A stretch of 64,000 bases of DNA. Source: Comamonas sp. (GTDB taxonomy: Bacteria; Pseudomonadota; Gammaproteobacteria; Burkholderiales; Burkholderiaceae_C). Position numbers and translations under genes: made by a program. This document shows positions 32,595 through 44,074 of the stretch, in pieces; the stretch's first letter is position 1, and each line of letters opens with the position of its first letter. Where the stretch lies: the NCBI GenBank assembly GCA_021166775.1, contig JAJPEQ010000006.1, forward strand, positions 310,001 through 374,000, written 5' to 3'. The notes beneath the pieces are model-generated. The model was not told the DNA's origin. It ran no database searches and worked only from the letters and a program-made list of their open reading frames with translations.

Positions 32595-33560
32595 TCACTG
32601 CATGCGCGATGGCGGCGGGGGCTGGTTGCCCAACGCGGCAAAGATCTGCGCGGCATCCACGGGATCGAACCGGTATTGCTGCCCGCAATATTCACATCCC
32701 ACTTCCACCTCGCCGCGCTCGTGCACGATGCTTTGCACCTCCGCTTCCCCCAAGCCACGCAGCATGCCCGCCACGCGTTCGCGTGAGCAGGTGCAGGCAA
32801 AGCGCGGGCCCTGCGGGCCCGACAGCGGTGCAAAGCTCATGAGGTTTTCCTGCCAGAACAGGCGGTGCAGCACGGCCGAGGGCTCGAGCGCGAGCAACTC
32901 CTGCGGCGTGAGACTCGCCGCCAGCAAGGCGATGCGTTCGTAGTCGGCCTCGGGATCCTGCGCACGAGGACCGAGCTTGCCCTCGCCCGTCAGCGGCATG
33001 CGCTGCACCAACAGCCCCGCGGCCACCTCTTCGTTGGCCGCGAGCACCAAGGTCGTGGGCAGCTGCTCGGAGCGCTCCATGTAATGCCGCAGCCCCTGCG
33101 CGAGACTCGCGAACGGCACGCCCGCATCATCGGTGAGCGAAACGATGCCCTGGTAGGGTTGCTGGCCGGCCTGGCGCTGCTGCGGGTCGAGCGTGATCGC
33201 GCAGCGCCCCGCGCCATGGCGGTTCACCAGCTCGGGCAGGCGCGCGTCCTCGGCCACGGCAACGCCAGCGGTCGCCGTGGCTCGCACCCGCAGCTGGCCG
33301 TCAACCTGCGCGACGGCCAGGCGCACCGGACCGTCGCCCGAGATCTGAAGAATGAGCGTGCCGTCGAATTTCACATGCGCGTGCATGAGCACGCCAGCCG
33401 CGAGCATCTCGCCCACCAGATGCGCCACAGGCGCGGGCCAGGCCCCCGTCTCGGTGTTGGCGGCGCGTCGGCGCAGCACTTCCTGCCAGGCATCGGTCAG
33501 GCGCACGATCGCGCCGCGCACCGGCAGGCCATCGAAGAGAAAACGCTGCAGCTCGGACAC
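32595..33560 (-). CDS. hslO: Redox-regulated chaperone Hsp33
   Basis: The 321-residue protein has the Hsp33 N-terminal substrate-binding fold and a C-terminal zinc redox switch. The switch Cys pairs are CxC (CTCS, near residue 255) and CxxC (CEYC, near residue 288). On oxidation plus heat the four cysteines form disulfides, zinc leaves, and the protein holds unfolding clients. It starts with GTG 33560 (MSELQRFLFDGLPVRG). It is 12 bases downstream of the gamma-carbonic anhydrase gene, probably in one transcript. Confidence 0.93.
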   Translation of the reverse strand: MSELQRFLFDGLPVRGAIVRLTDAWQEVLRRRAANTETGAWPAPVAHLVGEMLAAGVLMHAHVKFDGTLILQISGDGPVRLAVAQVDGQLRVRATATAGVAVAEDARLPELVNRHGAGRCAITLDPQQRQAGQQPYQGIVSLTDDAGVPFASLAQGLRHYMERSEQLPTTLVLAANEEVAAGLLVQRMPLTGEGKLGPRAQDPEADYERIALLAASLTPQELLALEPSAVLHRLFWQENLMSFAPLSGPQGPRFACTCSRERVAGMLRGLGEAEVQSIVHERGEVEVGCEYCGQQYRFDPVDAAQIFAALGNQPPPPSRMQ

Positions 33561-33572
33561 GCGAGACCCCGC

Positions 33573-34097
33573 TCAGCCAATGCGCTTGAGCCCCGCCTGG
33601 AAGCGGCGCGCATTCTCGATGTAGTGGCGCGCGCTCCAGCGCAGTCCCTCGATCTGCTCGGGCGTGAGCGTACGCGCCACGCGCGCCGGGCTGCCGATGA
33701 TCATCGAGCCATCGGGAAACTCCTTGCCCTCGGTCACCAGGGCCCCGGCGCCCACCAGGCAGTTCCTGCCGATCTTCGCGCCATTGAGCACCACCGCGCC
33801 GATGCCGATCAGCGACTCGTCGCCGATGGTGCAGCCGTGCAGCATCACCTTGTGGCCCACGGTCACGTGCCGGCCTATGGTGAGCGGCAGGCCTTCATCG
33901 GCATGCAGCACGCTCGCGTCCTGGATGTTGGAGCCCGCTCCGATGGTGATGTGGGCCGTGTCGCCGCGCACCACGGCGCCGAACCACACGCTGGCATCGT
34001 CTTCGAGTGTGACGCCACCCATCACCTCGGCGCTGTCGGCAATCCAGCTCGTCGCCGCCAGTTGCGGCGCCACGCCGTCGAGTTCATAGATCGCCAT
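33573..34097 (-). CDS. Gamma carbonic anhydrase family protein (left-handed beta-helix)
   Basis: The 174-residue protein is built of hexapeptide repeats forming a left-handed beta-helix, with three metal-ligand His positions visible ([19 protein letters not shown]). It resembles YrdA/PaaY-type proteins. Carbonic anhydrase activity is known only for some members. The ATG at 34097 ([11 protein letters not shown]) is the family N-terminus. It is divergent from the DUF455 gene by 42 bases. Confidence 0.88.
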   Translation of the reverse strand: MAIYELDGVAPQLAATSWIADSAEVMGGVTLEDDASVWFGAVVRGDTAHITIGAGSNIQDASVLHADEGLPLTIGRHVTVGHKVMLHGCTIGDESLIGIGAVVLNGAKIGRNCLVGAGALVTEGKEFPDGSMIIGSPARVARTLTPEQIEGLRWSARHYIENARRFQAGLKRIG

Positions 34098-34139
34098 CGC
34101 GCTGCATCTCCCATCAGGCCCAAAATTACAATTGTAGAG

Positions 34140-34946
34140 ATGGAGCTTCGCGCACGCGCCCTCGAACTGCTGGAACTGCCGGATATTGACGAAAAACCGG
34201 CTCAAACGCTTTATCTGCAAGCGCAAGCAGCTACGCTTGAAATAGCACTTGATGCGACCCTCGCCGCCACTCGCGAGCTGCCCGGCCACCCCGAACGGCC
34301 GCCCCTGCTGCCCCACACGCAGGTCCGGCGCCGCTCGCCCGCCACGCTCGAGGGGCGCGCCATCCTGATCCACGCGATCTGCCACATCGAATTCAACGCC
34401 ATCAACCTGGCGCTGGACGCGATCTGGCGCTTTGCGGGCATGCCGGCGCAGTACTACGTCGACTGGCTGCGCGTGGCGGCCGAGGAAGCCAGGCATTTCA
34501 CGCTGCTGCGCGAGCACCTGCGCGGCCACCTCGGACACGATTACGGCGACTTTCCCGCGCACCAGGGGCTGTGGAGCATGTGCGAAAAAACCGCGGACGA
34601 CGTCACCGCGCGCATGGCGCTCGTGCCGCGCACACTGGAGGCGCGCGGCCTGGACGCGACCCCGCAGATCCAGCACAAGCTGCGCCAGGTTGGCACGTCC
34701 GACGCGCTTGCCGCCTGCGCCCTGCTGGACATCATTCTGCGCGAAGAGATCGGGCACGTGGCCATCGGCAACCACTGGTACCGCTGGCTGTGCGAGCGCC
34801 AGGGCCTGAACCCGCTGGCCCACTACGACGCGCTGACGCGCCGCCACGGCGCGCCTCGGGCCAGGCCGCCGCTGAATACCCGCGCACGCCGCGCGGCCGG
34901 GTTTACCGAAGCGGAGCTGGCGTGGCTCCATTCGCCCGCCGACTGA
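34140..34946 (+). CDS. DUF455 family ferritin-like protein
   Basis: The 268-residue protein has ferritin-like metal ligands: [12 protein letters not shown] (near 84-95), EEARHF (near 118-123) and [14 protein letters not shown] (near 201-214). DUF455 members are predicted di-iron helical-bundle proteins of unknown reaction. Residues about 17-37 near the N-terminus ([20 protein letters not shown]) are encoded by a repeat copy, and there the codons change to AT-rich ones (ATA, CTT, GCA). The start is ATG 34140 ([13 protein letters not shown]). Confidence 0.82.
   Translation: MELRARALELLELPDIDEKPAQTLYLQAQAATLEIALDATLAATRELPGHPERPPLLPHTQVRRRSPATLEGRAILIHAICHIEFNAINLALDAIWRFAGMPAQYYVDWLRVAAEEARHFTLLREHLRGHLGHDYGDFPAHQGLWSMCEKTADDVTARMALVPRTLEARGLDATPQIQHKLRQVGTSDALAACALLDIILREEIGHVAIGNHWYRWLCERQGLNPLAHYDALTRRHGAPRARPPLNTRARRAAGFTEAELAWLHSPAD
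34190..34250 (-). repeat. Interspersed repeat copy inside the DUF455 gene
   Basis: Plus strand AAGCGCAAGCAGCTA (34219-34233) and GGCTCAAACGCT (34199-34210) match the reversed core and second box. This is a strong match. The copy encodes [11 protein letters not shown], in the same frame as the copies in parC and mutL. Confidence 0.6.
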
Positions 34947-34959
34947 ACAGATCGTTGCC

Positions 34960-34965
34960 TACAAT
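34960..34965 (+). promoter_or_regulatory. Candidate -10 element of the EAL-HDOD tandem
   Basis: TACAAT lies 48 bases before the first EAL-HDOD ATG. There is no clear -35. The element follows the DUF455 stop by 13 bases. Confidence 0.3.
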
Positions 34966-35013
34966 GTCCGCCAGATCGACTCCCCTTGCGCCGCCCTGGC
35001 AGCGTCAGTGTTT

Positions 35014-36270
35014 ATGAGCGACACCTCTGCAGCCACCTCCGCACCTCACGAATCCCTTGCCGGCGCCATGATCGCGCGTCAGGCCATCATGAACGGCGAA
35101 CAGGCCGTCGTGGGCTATGAGCTGCTGGACCGCAGCCATGGCCGCACCAGCCACACGGCGGCCAGCGACGTGCTGGTGATGTTCAGCGCGCTCTCGCACG
35201 CGGGCTCCGAGGAGCTCGTGGGCAAGACACTGCTGTTCGTCAACTGCACCCACGAAAGCCTCTCGGGCGGGCACCTGGAACTGGTCAACCCGGACAAGGT
35301 CGTGCTGGAAATCCCGCCGCTGGTCATGCCGGACGCCCAGGAAATCGCGGCCCGCCAGCCGGTGCTGGCGCAGTTGCGCGACCACGGCTTTCACCTGGCG
35401 TTCAATCAGACGGTGCTCGAATCGGCCTACGCGCCGTGGCTGCCGCTGGCCGATTTCATCAAGCTCGATCTCTCGGTGCTGCCGGTCGATCAGGCCACCG
35501 TCCTGATCAACTACGCGCAGCGCTCGAGCAAGGCCGAGCTGATTGCCGAAAAGATCGAGACGGCGCAGCAGTACGACATGGTTTCCTCGCTGGGCGTGGC
35601 GATGTTCCAAGGCTACTGGTTCGCGCGGCCCGCGCTGGTGCAGACCAAGCTGCTGAACCCGGCGCAGGCACACGTCGTCGAGCTGCTCAACCTGGTGCGC
35701 AAGCAGGCCAGCACCGACAAGATCGAGGAAGTGCTCAAGAAGGACGCGGGCCTGGCGTTCAACCTCATGCGTCTCATCAATTCCGCGGGCCTGGGTCTGA
35801 CGCACGAGATCACCTCGTTTCGCCAGGCCGTCATGCTGCTGGGGCTGAAAAAGCTGTTTCGCTGGGCCGCGCTGCTGCTCACGGCCTCGCGTCATGGCGG
35901 TCCGCCCCCGGCCGTGGGGCAGACCGCCGTGGTGCGAGGGCGCTTCATGGAACTGCTGGCCATGGAATTCCTGTCCGCCGAGCAGGCCGACGAGGCCTTT
36001 CTGGTCGGCATATTCTCCATGCTCGACCAGATGCTGAGCATGCCTCTGGACAAGGCGCTGGAACTGCTGGACCTGCCGGGCGAGGTGCTGAGCCAGATCA
36101 CGCGCCACGACGGCACCCTGGGGCAGTTGCTGCAACTCGTCAAGGCCTGCGAAACCAACGACGACTCCGATTTCTACACGGCCTTGCAAAACACGCCACT
36201 GACCAGCCAGCAGGTGAACATGGCCCACCTTCAGGCCCTTGCCTGGTCGGACCAGATGTGCGAAATCTGA
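35014..36270 (+). CDS. EAL-HDOD signalling protein, first of a tandem pair
   Basis: The 418-residue protein has an N-terminal EAL-like domain (about 15-210) followed by an HDOD domain (about 215-410) with ITSFRQAVMLLGLKKLFRWA. The EAL signature is replaced by YELLDRS and the metal ligands are not conserved, so it is unlikely to hydrolyse cyclic-di-GMP. It may instead bind the nucleotide or a partner. YuxH-type EAL-HDOD proteins act in signalling and stress or motility control. Start is ATG 35014. The paralogous second copy follows after 19 bases. Confidence 0.85.
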   Translation: MSDTSAATSAPHESLAGAMIARQAIMNGEQAVVGYELLDRSHGRTSHTAASDVLVMFSALSHAGSEELVGKTLLFVNCTHESLSGGHLELVNPDKVVLEIPPLVMPDAQEIAARQPVLAQLRDHGFHLAFNQTVLESAYAPWLPLADFIKLDLSVLPVDQATVLINYAQRSSKAELIAEKIETAQQYDMVSSLGVAMFQGYWFARPALVQTKLLNPAQAHVVELLNLVRKQASTDKIEEVLKKDAGLAFNLMRLINSAGLGLTHEITSFRQAVMLLGLKKLFRWAALLLTASRHGGPPPAVGQTAVVRGRFMELLAMEFLSAEQADEAFLVGIFSMLDQMLSMPLDKALELLDLPGEVLSQITRHDGTLGQLLQLVKACETNDDSDFYTALQNTPLTSQQVNMAHLQALAWSDQMCEI

Positions 36271-36289
36271 CCGCTCCCGGTATCTTTCA

Positions 36290-37555
36290 ATGACCGACTC
36301 CACCGATACCCTCGCCGCTCCCGCGCCCGACAACCTCATCGTCATCGCCCGCCAGGCAATCCTGGACACCAAGCGCGCCGTGTGCGGCTACGAACTGTTC
36401 GACCGCTCCACCACCGCGCACGAGCACACGGCGGCCACCGATGCCGCCGTGCTGTTCAATGCGCTGGCCTACGCGGGCGCGGAAACCCTGATCGGGCGCA
36501 ACACGGTCTTCATCAACTGCACGCACGAGAGCCTGGTGGGTGCGCACCTGGAGCTGATCCACCCCGACAAGGTGGTGCTCGAGGTTCCGGTGCTCGGACC
36601 CGATGCGTCGGCCGAAGAGATCGAAGGCAAGGTCGGAGTCTTGCAAGCGCTCAAGGACCGGGGCTTTCGCATCGCCCTGGACCAGAACGCCATGAAAAAG
36701 GCCTATGTGAACTGGCTGCCCCTGGCCAGCTTCATCAAGCTGGACATGCTGGCCTTCAAGCCAGAGCTGGCCGAGCCGCTGGTGAAATTCGCGCGCTCGC
36801 AATGCCCCAAGGCCACATTGGTGGCCGAGAAGGTGGAGAGCCCGCAGCAGTACGAGCGCATGGCAGGCCTGGGCGTGACGCTGTTCCAGGGCTACTGGTT
36901 TGCCCAGCCCACGGAGGTCAAGGCGCAGACCATCCGCCCCTCGCAGGCGACGATCCTGCAGCTCATCGACCTCGTGCGCAAGCAGGCCGACGTCGACGAG
37001 ATCGAACAGCTGCTCAAAAAGGATCCGACGCTGTCCTTCAACCTGCTGCGCTTCATCAACTCCTCGGGCTTCGGCCTGTCCATGGAAATCACCTCGTTTC
37101 GCCATGCGGTGATGATCCTCGGGCTCAAGAAGCTGTTTCGCTGGGCCGCCCTGCTGCTCACCACCTCACGCAACACCGGCACGCCGCTGGCCGTCGGGCA
37201 GACCGCCGTGGTGCGCGGACGCCTGATGGAGCTGCTGGCGGCCGAAATGCTGCCCCCCGAAGAAAGCGATCACGCCTTCGTGGTCGGCGTGTTTTCGCTG
37301 CTGGACGTGATGCTGGGCGTGCCGCTCGACCGGGCACTGGAGAGCGTATCCCTGCCCGAGTCGGTGGTCGACGCGCTGCTGCGCAACCAAGGCGTGTTCG
37401 CACCTTTCCTCGAACTCACGCGCGCCTGCGAAAGCGGCGACGAAACGGCCTTCGCGCGCGCCGCGGAGCAGCTGCACATGTCCGGCCATCAGATCAACAT
37501 GGCGCACATGCAGGCGCTCACCTGGGCCGACGATTTGCTGGCCGGAGGCAACTGA
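36290..37555 (+). CDS. EAL-HDOD signalling protein, second of a tandem pair
   Basis: The 421-residue paralogue of the preceding protein has the same order of degenerate EAL (about 15-210) and HDOD (about 215-415) domains. Shared blocks include FINCTHESLVGAHLELI versus FVNCTHESLSGGHLELV and identical FRWAALLL. The EAL motif reads YELFDRS, so phosphodiesterase activity is not expected. The pair probably arose by local duplication and is co-transcribed. ATG 36290 was chosen by alignment with the first copy. Confidence 0.85.
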   Translation: MTDSTDTLAAPAPDNLIVIARQAILDTKRAVCGYELFDRSTTAHEHTAATDAAVLFNALAYAGAETLIGRNTVFINCTHESLVGAHLELIHPDKVVLEVPVLGPDASAEEIEGKVGVLQALKDRGFRIALDQNAMKKAYVNWLPLASFIKLDMLAFKPELAEPLVKFARSQCPKATLVAEKVESPQQYERMAGLGVTLFQGYWFAQPTEVKAQTIRPSQATILQLIDLVRKQADVDEIEQLLKKDPTLSFNLLRFINSSGFGLSMEITSFRHAVMILGLKKLFRWAALLLTTSRNTGTPLAVGQTAVVRGRLMELLAAEMLPPEESDHAFVVGVFSLLDVMLGVPLDRALESVSLPESVVDALLRNQGVFAPFLELTRACESGDETAFARAAEQLHMSGHQINMAHMQALTWADDLLAGGN

Positions 37556-37558
37556 GCG

Positions 37559-38467
37559 TCACCCGCGCGGGTGATGCCTGGCGTGCAACTGCTTGAGGCG
37601 CTCGCGCGCCACGTGGGTGTAGATCGTGGTCGTGGAGATGTCGGCATGGCCCAGCAGCATCTGCACCACGCGCAAGTCGGCGCCGTGGTTGAGCAGGTGC
37701 GTGGCGAAGGCGTGGCGCAGCGTGTGAGGCGACAGCGGCGCCGTGATCTGCGCGGCCAGCGCGTATTTCTTCACCAGCATCCAGAACATCACGCGCGTCA
37801 TCGCGCTGCCGCGCCGCGTCACGAACAGATCCTGCGTCTGCTGCCCGGCGAGGATGGCGCCGCGCGCGTCGGCCAGATAACGCTGCAGCCACTCGCACGC
37901 CACCTCACCCATGGGCACGAGCCGCTCCTTGCCGCCCTTGCCCAGCACCCGCACCACACCCTCGGCCAGGCTGAGCTGGAACACCTTCAGGCCCACGAGC
38001 TCGCTCACGCGCAGGCCGCTCGCGTACATGAGTTCGAGCATCGCCCTGTCGCGCAAACCCAGGGGCCGGGCCACATCGGGCGCGGCCAGCAGAGCCTCGA
38101 CCTGCGCCTGCGTGAGCGTGCCCGGCAGGCGCGGGTGCTGGCGCGCGGCGAGCAGGCGCAGGGTCGGGTCCTGCGCCACCATGCCTTCCTGCAAGGCCCA
38201 GTGGTAAAAGCGCCGAAAGACCGTGAGCCGACGATTGGCCGTGGTGGCTTTCGTGTGCTCGTGCCGCGCGTCGAAATAGCCCCCGAGCAAGCCCTCGTCG
38301 GCTTGCAGCAACCCAGCACCCCGTCCAGCCAGCCATTGCGCCAGCGCGCTCAGGTCGCGCCGATACGCCTGCAGCGTATTGGCCGCCAGGCCATCGCGCA
38401 GCCACGCGGCATCGGCAAATGCGTCAACGAGCCGCGCATCGGGTTCGGAAATCAGGGAGGTGGCCAT
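37559..38467 (-). CDS. xerD: Site-specific tyrosine recombinase XerD
   Basis: The 302-residue recombinase has an N-terminal SAM-like core-binding domain (about 10-100) and a catalytic domain (about 115-295). The catalytic residues are Arg in ASGLRVSEL, HxxR in SPHTLRHAFATH, His in LLGHADIST, and the Tyr nucleophile in TTTIYTHV. With XerC it resolves chromosome dimers at dif near termination, under FtsK control. No integron or phage context is present, which supports a housekeeping XerD. It is divergent from the TAXI-TRAP gene. Confidence 0.93.
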   Translation of the reverse strand: MATSLISEPDARLVDAFADAAWLRDGLAANTLQAYRRDLSALAQWLAGRGAGLLQADEGLLGGYFDARHEHTKATTANRRLTVFRRFYHWALQEGMVAQDPTLRLLAARQHPRLPGTLTQAQVEALLAAPDVARPLGLRDRAMLELMYASGLRVSELVGLKVFQLSLAEGVVRVLGKGGKERLVPMGEVACEWLQRYLADARGAILAGQQTQDLFVTRRGSAMTRVMFWMLVKKYALAAQITAPLSPHTLRHAFATHLLNHGADLRVVQMLLGHADISTTTIYTHVARERLKQLHARHHPRG

Positions 38468-38584
38468 GGCAGAAAGTCGGGATTCAGGGAAATCCCTGCC
38501 GCTCTTCGTTGCGGTTTGATCGTTCAGACACCCGCTCTTGCGCTATTCTGCCTGCTTCCATCCAAACCATAAGGAGACACCCCC

Positions 38585-39541
38585 ATGCGCTGGATACGCA
38601 CGCTTTGCTACAGCCTCGGCCTGAGCGCCGCCTTCATGGCATCGGGCGCCATGGCGCAACAGACCTTCATCAACGTGCTCACAGGCGGACAAAGTGGCGT
38701 GTACTACCCGCTCGGCGTATCGCTGGCACAGATCTACGGCAAGTCCATTCCCAACGCCCGCGCCACGGCGCAGGTGACCAAGGCCTCGGCGGAAAACCTG
38801 AACCTGCTGCAGGCCGGTCGCGGCGAGATTGCCTTCACCCTGGGCGACGCGCTCTCGGACGCCTGGAAGGGCGACGCGGACGCGGGTTTTACCAAGAAAC
38901 TGGACAAGCTGCGCGGCATCTCGGCCACGTACAACAACATTATCCAGATCGTGGCCAACGCCGACTCAGGCATCAAGACGCTGGCGGACCTCAAAGGCAA
39001 GCGCCTGTCGGTGGGCGCGGCGCGCTCGGGCACCGAACTCAACGCCCGCGCGATCCTCAAGGCCGCGGGCCTGACCTACCAGGATCTGGGCAAGGTCGAA
39101 TACCTGCCGTTCGGCGAATCGGTCGAGCTCATCAAGAACCGCCAGCTCGACGCGACGCTGCAGTCCGCGGGCCTGGGCGTCGCCTCGATCCGCGACCTGG
39201 CCACCTCGGTGAAGATCGTGGTCGTTCCGGTGCCCGCCGACGTGGTCGCCAAGGTGGGTGATCCGGCATATCAGCCCACCATCATCCCGGCCAACACTTA
39301 CACCGGCCAGACCGAGGACGTGGCGACGGCCGCGATCCCGAACTTCCTCGTGTCGCACTCGGGCGTGTCAGACGAGCTCGCCTACCAGATGGCCAAGCAG
39401 CTCTACGCGAACCTCGATACGCTGTACGCCGCGCACAACGCCGCCAAGGCGATCAAGCTGGAAAATGCCGTGAAGGGCATGCCGGTGCCTCTGCACCCGG
39501 GCGCCGAGCGCTACTACAAGGAAGTGGGCGTCATCAAGTAA
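38585..39541 (+). CDS. TAXI family TRAP transporter solute-binding protein
   Basis: The 318-residue periplasmic binding protein has a Sec signal peptide (MRWIRTLCYSLGLSAAFMAS, cleavage after AMA near 24). The TAXI family pattern appears in GGQSGVYYPLGVSLAQIYGK, SAENLNLLQAGRGEIAFTLGD and AARSGTELNARAIL. It captures an unknown ligand, such as glutamate or another organic anion, for the fused TRAP permease encoded next. An intrinsic terminator lies between them and would lower permease expression relative to the binding protein. Confidence 0.92.
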   Translation: MRWIRTLCYSLGLSAAFMASGAMAQQTFINVLTGGQSGVYYPLGVSLAQIYGKSIPNARATAQVTKASAENLNLLQAGRGEIAFTLGDALSDAWKGDADAGFTKKLDKLRGISATYNNIIQIVANADSGIKTLADLKGKRLSVGAARSGTELNARAILKAAGLTYQDLGKVEYLPFGESVELIKNRQLDATLQSAGLGVASIRDLATSVKIVVVPVPADVVAKVGDPAYQPTIIPANTYTGQTEDVATAAIPNFLVSHSGVSDELAYQMAKQLYANLDTLYAAHNAAKAIKLENAVKGMPVPLHPGAERYYKEVGVIK

Positions 39542-39561
39542 GCTTGGCCTGATCCAAAACC

Positions 39562-39585
39562 AGCCCCCGCTCCGGGGGCTTTTTT
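39562..39585 (+). terminator. Intrinsic terminator between binding protein and permease genes
   Basis: AGCCCCCG (39562-39569), a 3-base loop, and CGGGGGCT (39573-39580) are followed by a T-run to 39585. It sits inside an apparent operon, so it probably works as a partial terminator that gives more binding protein than permease. Confidence 0.85.
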
Positions 39586-39600
39586 GAGACTGCACCCTCC

Positions 39601-41639
<2,039 letters not shown>

Positions 41640-41640
<1 letters not shown>

Positions 41641-42041
41641 TGCTCGGCATCTGCCTGGCGCTGGCGGCGGCCGCCGCCGGTACCCCTGCCGTGTTCGTGC
41701 CGGCCGAGCACTTCACGCTGGCCTGGACGCATTCGATCGAAAAGCAGCGCTGGGAAGAAGACTACGCCGTGCTGCCGGGTCAGCCACCCCGGCTGCAGGC
41801 CCTGGCCGCGCGCATCCGGGGCTCGGGCGCGGGCATGGAGCCGCCCGATGACGCGGTGTTCGTGGACGGCTGGTACGTCTACCACCCGGCCACCTGGCCA
41901 ACGACGCCGCTGCGCCTCACGCGTTCGGAATTCACGGCGGACTTCGACCTGTGCATCGACGGGCGGTGCCGCACCATGGCCCATCACCTGCCGTCGGATC
42001 ACGGCATCACGCTGCTCTCGCCCTGCACCCGTCCCCGATGA
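41640..42041 (+). CDS. DUF1850 family protein
   Basis: The 133-residue protein has a short hydrophobic N-terminus (MLGICLALAAAAAGTPAVF), probably a signal peptide. The DUF1850 core includes WTHSIEKQRWEEDYAV near residues 28-43 and later GWYVYHP. The family accompanies TAXI-type TRAP systems and is probably an extracytoplasmic accessory. Its exact role is unknown. Its ATG overlaps the permease stop by one base and its own stop overlaps the AEC permease ATG by four bases. Confidence 0.82.
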
Positions 42042-42943
42042 ACGTCGCTGCACTGCTGCTGCCGGATTTCTCGCTGATCCTGGCGGGCTGGCTCATCTGC
42101 CGCTTCACGCCGCTCGATCGCGGCGTCTGGCATCCGCTGGAGCGGCTGGTGTACTACCTGCTCTTTCCCGTCCTGCTTTTCCTCTCCATCGCCAAAACCC
42201 CGATCCACGTGGGTGAGGCCGCGAGTCTCATGGCGGGCGGGCTGATGCTGAGTTGCGGCGGCATCGCGCTGTCGTGGGCGCTGCCACGCCTGCCGCTGCT
42301 GGCGCGCCACATCGATGTGCGCGACCATGCGGGCGCGGCGCAGGTGGCGTTTCGCTTCAACTCCTACATCGCCCTGGCGCTCGCGGCGCGCATCGCCGGG
42401 GAAGCGGGCTCGCAGGCCGTGGCCATCTTGATCGGCGTGTGCGTGCCGCTGATCAACGTGGCGGCGGTCTGGCCCATGGCGCGGCACAACGAAAGCCACG
42501 TGCTGCGCGAGCTGGCGCGCAACCCGCTCATCATCGCCACCGTTTCGGGCCTGGCGTTCAACCTCGCGGGGCTCACGCTGCCCGCCTGGCTGACGCCGTC
42601 GCTGCAGCGCGTGGGCGCGACCGCCGTGCCGCTGGGCCTGATGGCCGTGGGCGCGGGCATGCAGTGGGGGCAGCTGCGCAGCAGCCGCCTGCTCACCACC
42701 GGCGTGCTCGCCATCCGTCACGTGCTGATGCCGCTGTGGGCCTGGGCACTGGCGCGGCTGCTCGGGCTGCCGCCCGTGCAGGCCACGGTGCTGCTGGCCT
42801 TCGCAGCGCTGCCCACGGCATCGAGCTGCTACGTGCTGGCGGTGGAGATGGGCTACCGTGGCCCCTACGTGGCCGGGCTGATCACGCTGTCGCACATCGT
42901 GGCGCTCGCAAGCCTGCCGCTGGCGCTGGGCCTGCTCTCCTGA
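42038..42943 (+). CDS. AEC family (auxin efflux carrier type) transporter
   Basis: The 301-residue membrane protein has about ten segments, with the AEC signature region FRFNSYIALALAARIAG and the C-terminal LPTASSCYVLAVEMGY. AEC proteins include malate/malonate and other carboxylate permeases. Its ATG overlaps the DUF1850 stop (ATGA), so a second transporter of a different family is co-translated with the TRAP system. This hints at linked uptake and efflux of related organic acids, but the substrates are unknown. Confidence 0.85.
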   Translation: MNVAALLLPDFSLILAGWLICRFTPLDRGVWHPLERLVYYLLFPVLLFLSIAKTPIHVGEAASLMAGGLMLSCGGIALSWALPRLPLLARHIDVRDHAGAAQVAFRFNSYIALALAARIAGEAGSQAVAILIGVCVPLINVAAVWPMARHNESHVLRELARNPLIIATVSGLAFNLAGLTLPAWLTPSLQRVGATAVPLGLMAVGAGMQWGQLRSSRLLTTGVLAIRHVLMPLWAWALARLLGLPPVQATVLLAFAALPTASSCYVLAVEMGYRGPYVAGLITLSHIVALASLPLALGLLS

Positions 42944-42976
42944 AACGAGAGCTGGCCGCGCTTTACTGACAAGCGT

Positions 42977-44059
42977 TCAGGCCGGATTTTGCTCCAAAGC
43001 CCAGACGACGTGCTCGTGCACGAGGTCGCTCGGGAAATCAAGCCGCGCACGCAAGGCCCCGCGGATTTTCGCTGCCTCTTCGCCGCTGGCCTGGCGCAGC
43101 GCGTTGCCCAGCGCCACCGCCACGTTGCGCAGCCAGCGTTCGTGGTTGATGCGCCGGATCGGGCCGCCCTCGGTGCGCTTGAGGAAGGTCTGCTCATCCC
43201 AGGCGAACAGGTCCACAAGCTGCTGGCCCACGAGCGGCGAGCGTTCGTCGAAATCCGCAATCTCGGTCTTTTGCGCGTACTTGTTCCACGGACAGATGGT
43301 CTGGCAGTCGTCACAGCCGTAGACGTGGTTGCCCATGAGCGCTCTGAGCTCCACCGGAATCGCGCCCTTGTTCTCGATCGTGAGGTAGGAGATGCAGCGG
43401 CGCGCATCGACCACGCCGGGCGCGATGATCGCCTGCGTCGGGCAGACGTCGATGCAGGCGGTGCAGGTGCCGCAATGGTCCGTCACCGCCGCGGTGGGCG
43501 CGAGCTCGAAGTCGACGTAAATCTCGCCCAGAAAGAACATCGAGCCCGCATCGCGCGAGAGGATCAGAGAATGCTTGCCCTGCCAGCCCTCGCCGCTGCG
43601 CCGCGCCAGTTCTTTTTCGAGCACCGGAGCGGAATCGGAAAACGCACGGTGGCCGAACGGTCCGACGACCCCGGCGATGCGCTCGCACAGCTTGTTCAGG
43701 CGAGAGCGCACCACCTTGTGATAGTCGCGCCCCCGGGCGTAGAGCGAGACCACGCCCTCGCCCGGGCGGGCCAGGCGGGCCCGCTCGCGCGCGGCCCAAT
43801 CATCGGAGGTGTCACGCGGCAGGTAGGGCATGCGCGCGGTGATCACGCTGAGCGTGCCGGGCAGCAGCTCGGCCGGCCGGGCGCGTTTGAGGCCGTGCTG
43901 CTCCATGTAGTGCAGACTGCCGTGGTAGCCCTTGGCCAGCCAGTCGAGAAACCCCGGCTCGGCCGACGACAGGTCCACGCCCGAGACGCCGATTTGGGAG
44001 AATCCCAGCTCCCGCGCCCAGTCGCGGATCTGTTCCAGCAGTTGATCACTGTCCACCAT
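42977..44059 (-). CDS. queG: Epoxyqueuosine reductase
   Basis: The 360-residue cobalamin-dependent iron-sulfur enzyme has an N-terminal corrinoid domain (about 1-180) and two [4Fe-4S] motifs, CGTCTACIDVCP and CDDCQTICPWN (about residues 190-255). A C-terminal HEAT-like region follows. It performs the last step of queuosine synthesis in tRNA. The ATG at 44059 is chosen over a longer open frame because MVDSDQLLEQIRDWARELGF matches the family. Only 15 bases separate its start from the divergent tsaE start. Confidence 0.93.
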   Translation of the reverse strand: MVDSDQLLEQIRDWARELGFSQIGVSGVDLSSAEPGFLDWLAKGYHGSLHYMEQHGLKRARPAELLPGTLSVITARMPYLPRDTSDDWAARERARLARPGEGVVSLYARGRDYHKVVRSRLNKLCERIAGVVGPFGHRAFSDSAPVLEKELARRSGEGWQGKHSLILSRDAGSMFFLGEIYVDFELAPTAAVTDHCGTCTACIDVCPTQAIIAPGVVDARRCISYLTIENKGAIPVELRALMGNHVYGCDDCQTICPWNKYAQKTEIADFDERSPLVGQQLVDLFAWDEQTFLKRTEGGPIRRINHERWLRNVAVALGNALRQASGEEAAKIRGALRARLDFPSDLVHEHVVWALEQNPA

Positions 44060-44074
44060 CACGCGATTGTAGAA

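Noticed and set aside
37559..38467. Tyrosine recombinase as sign of an integrated element
   Set aside because: It is a full-length XerD-type protein with no att repeats, tRNA or phage genes around it.
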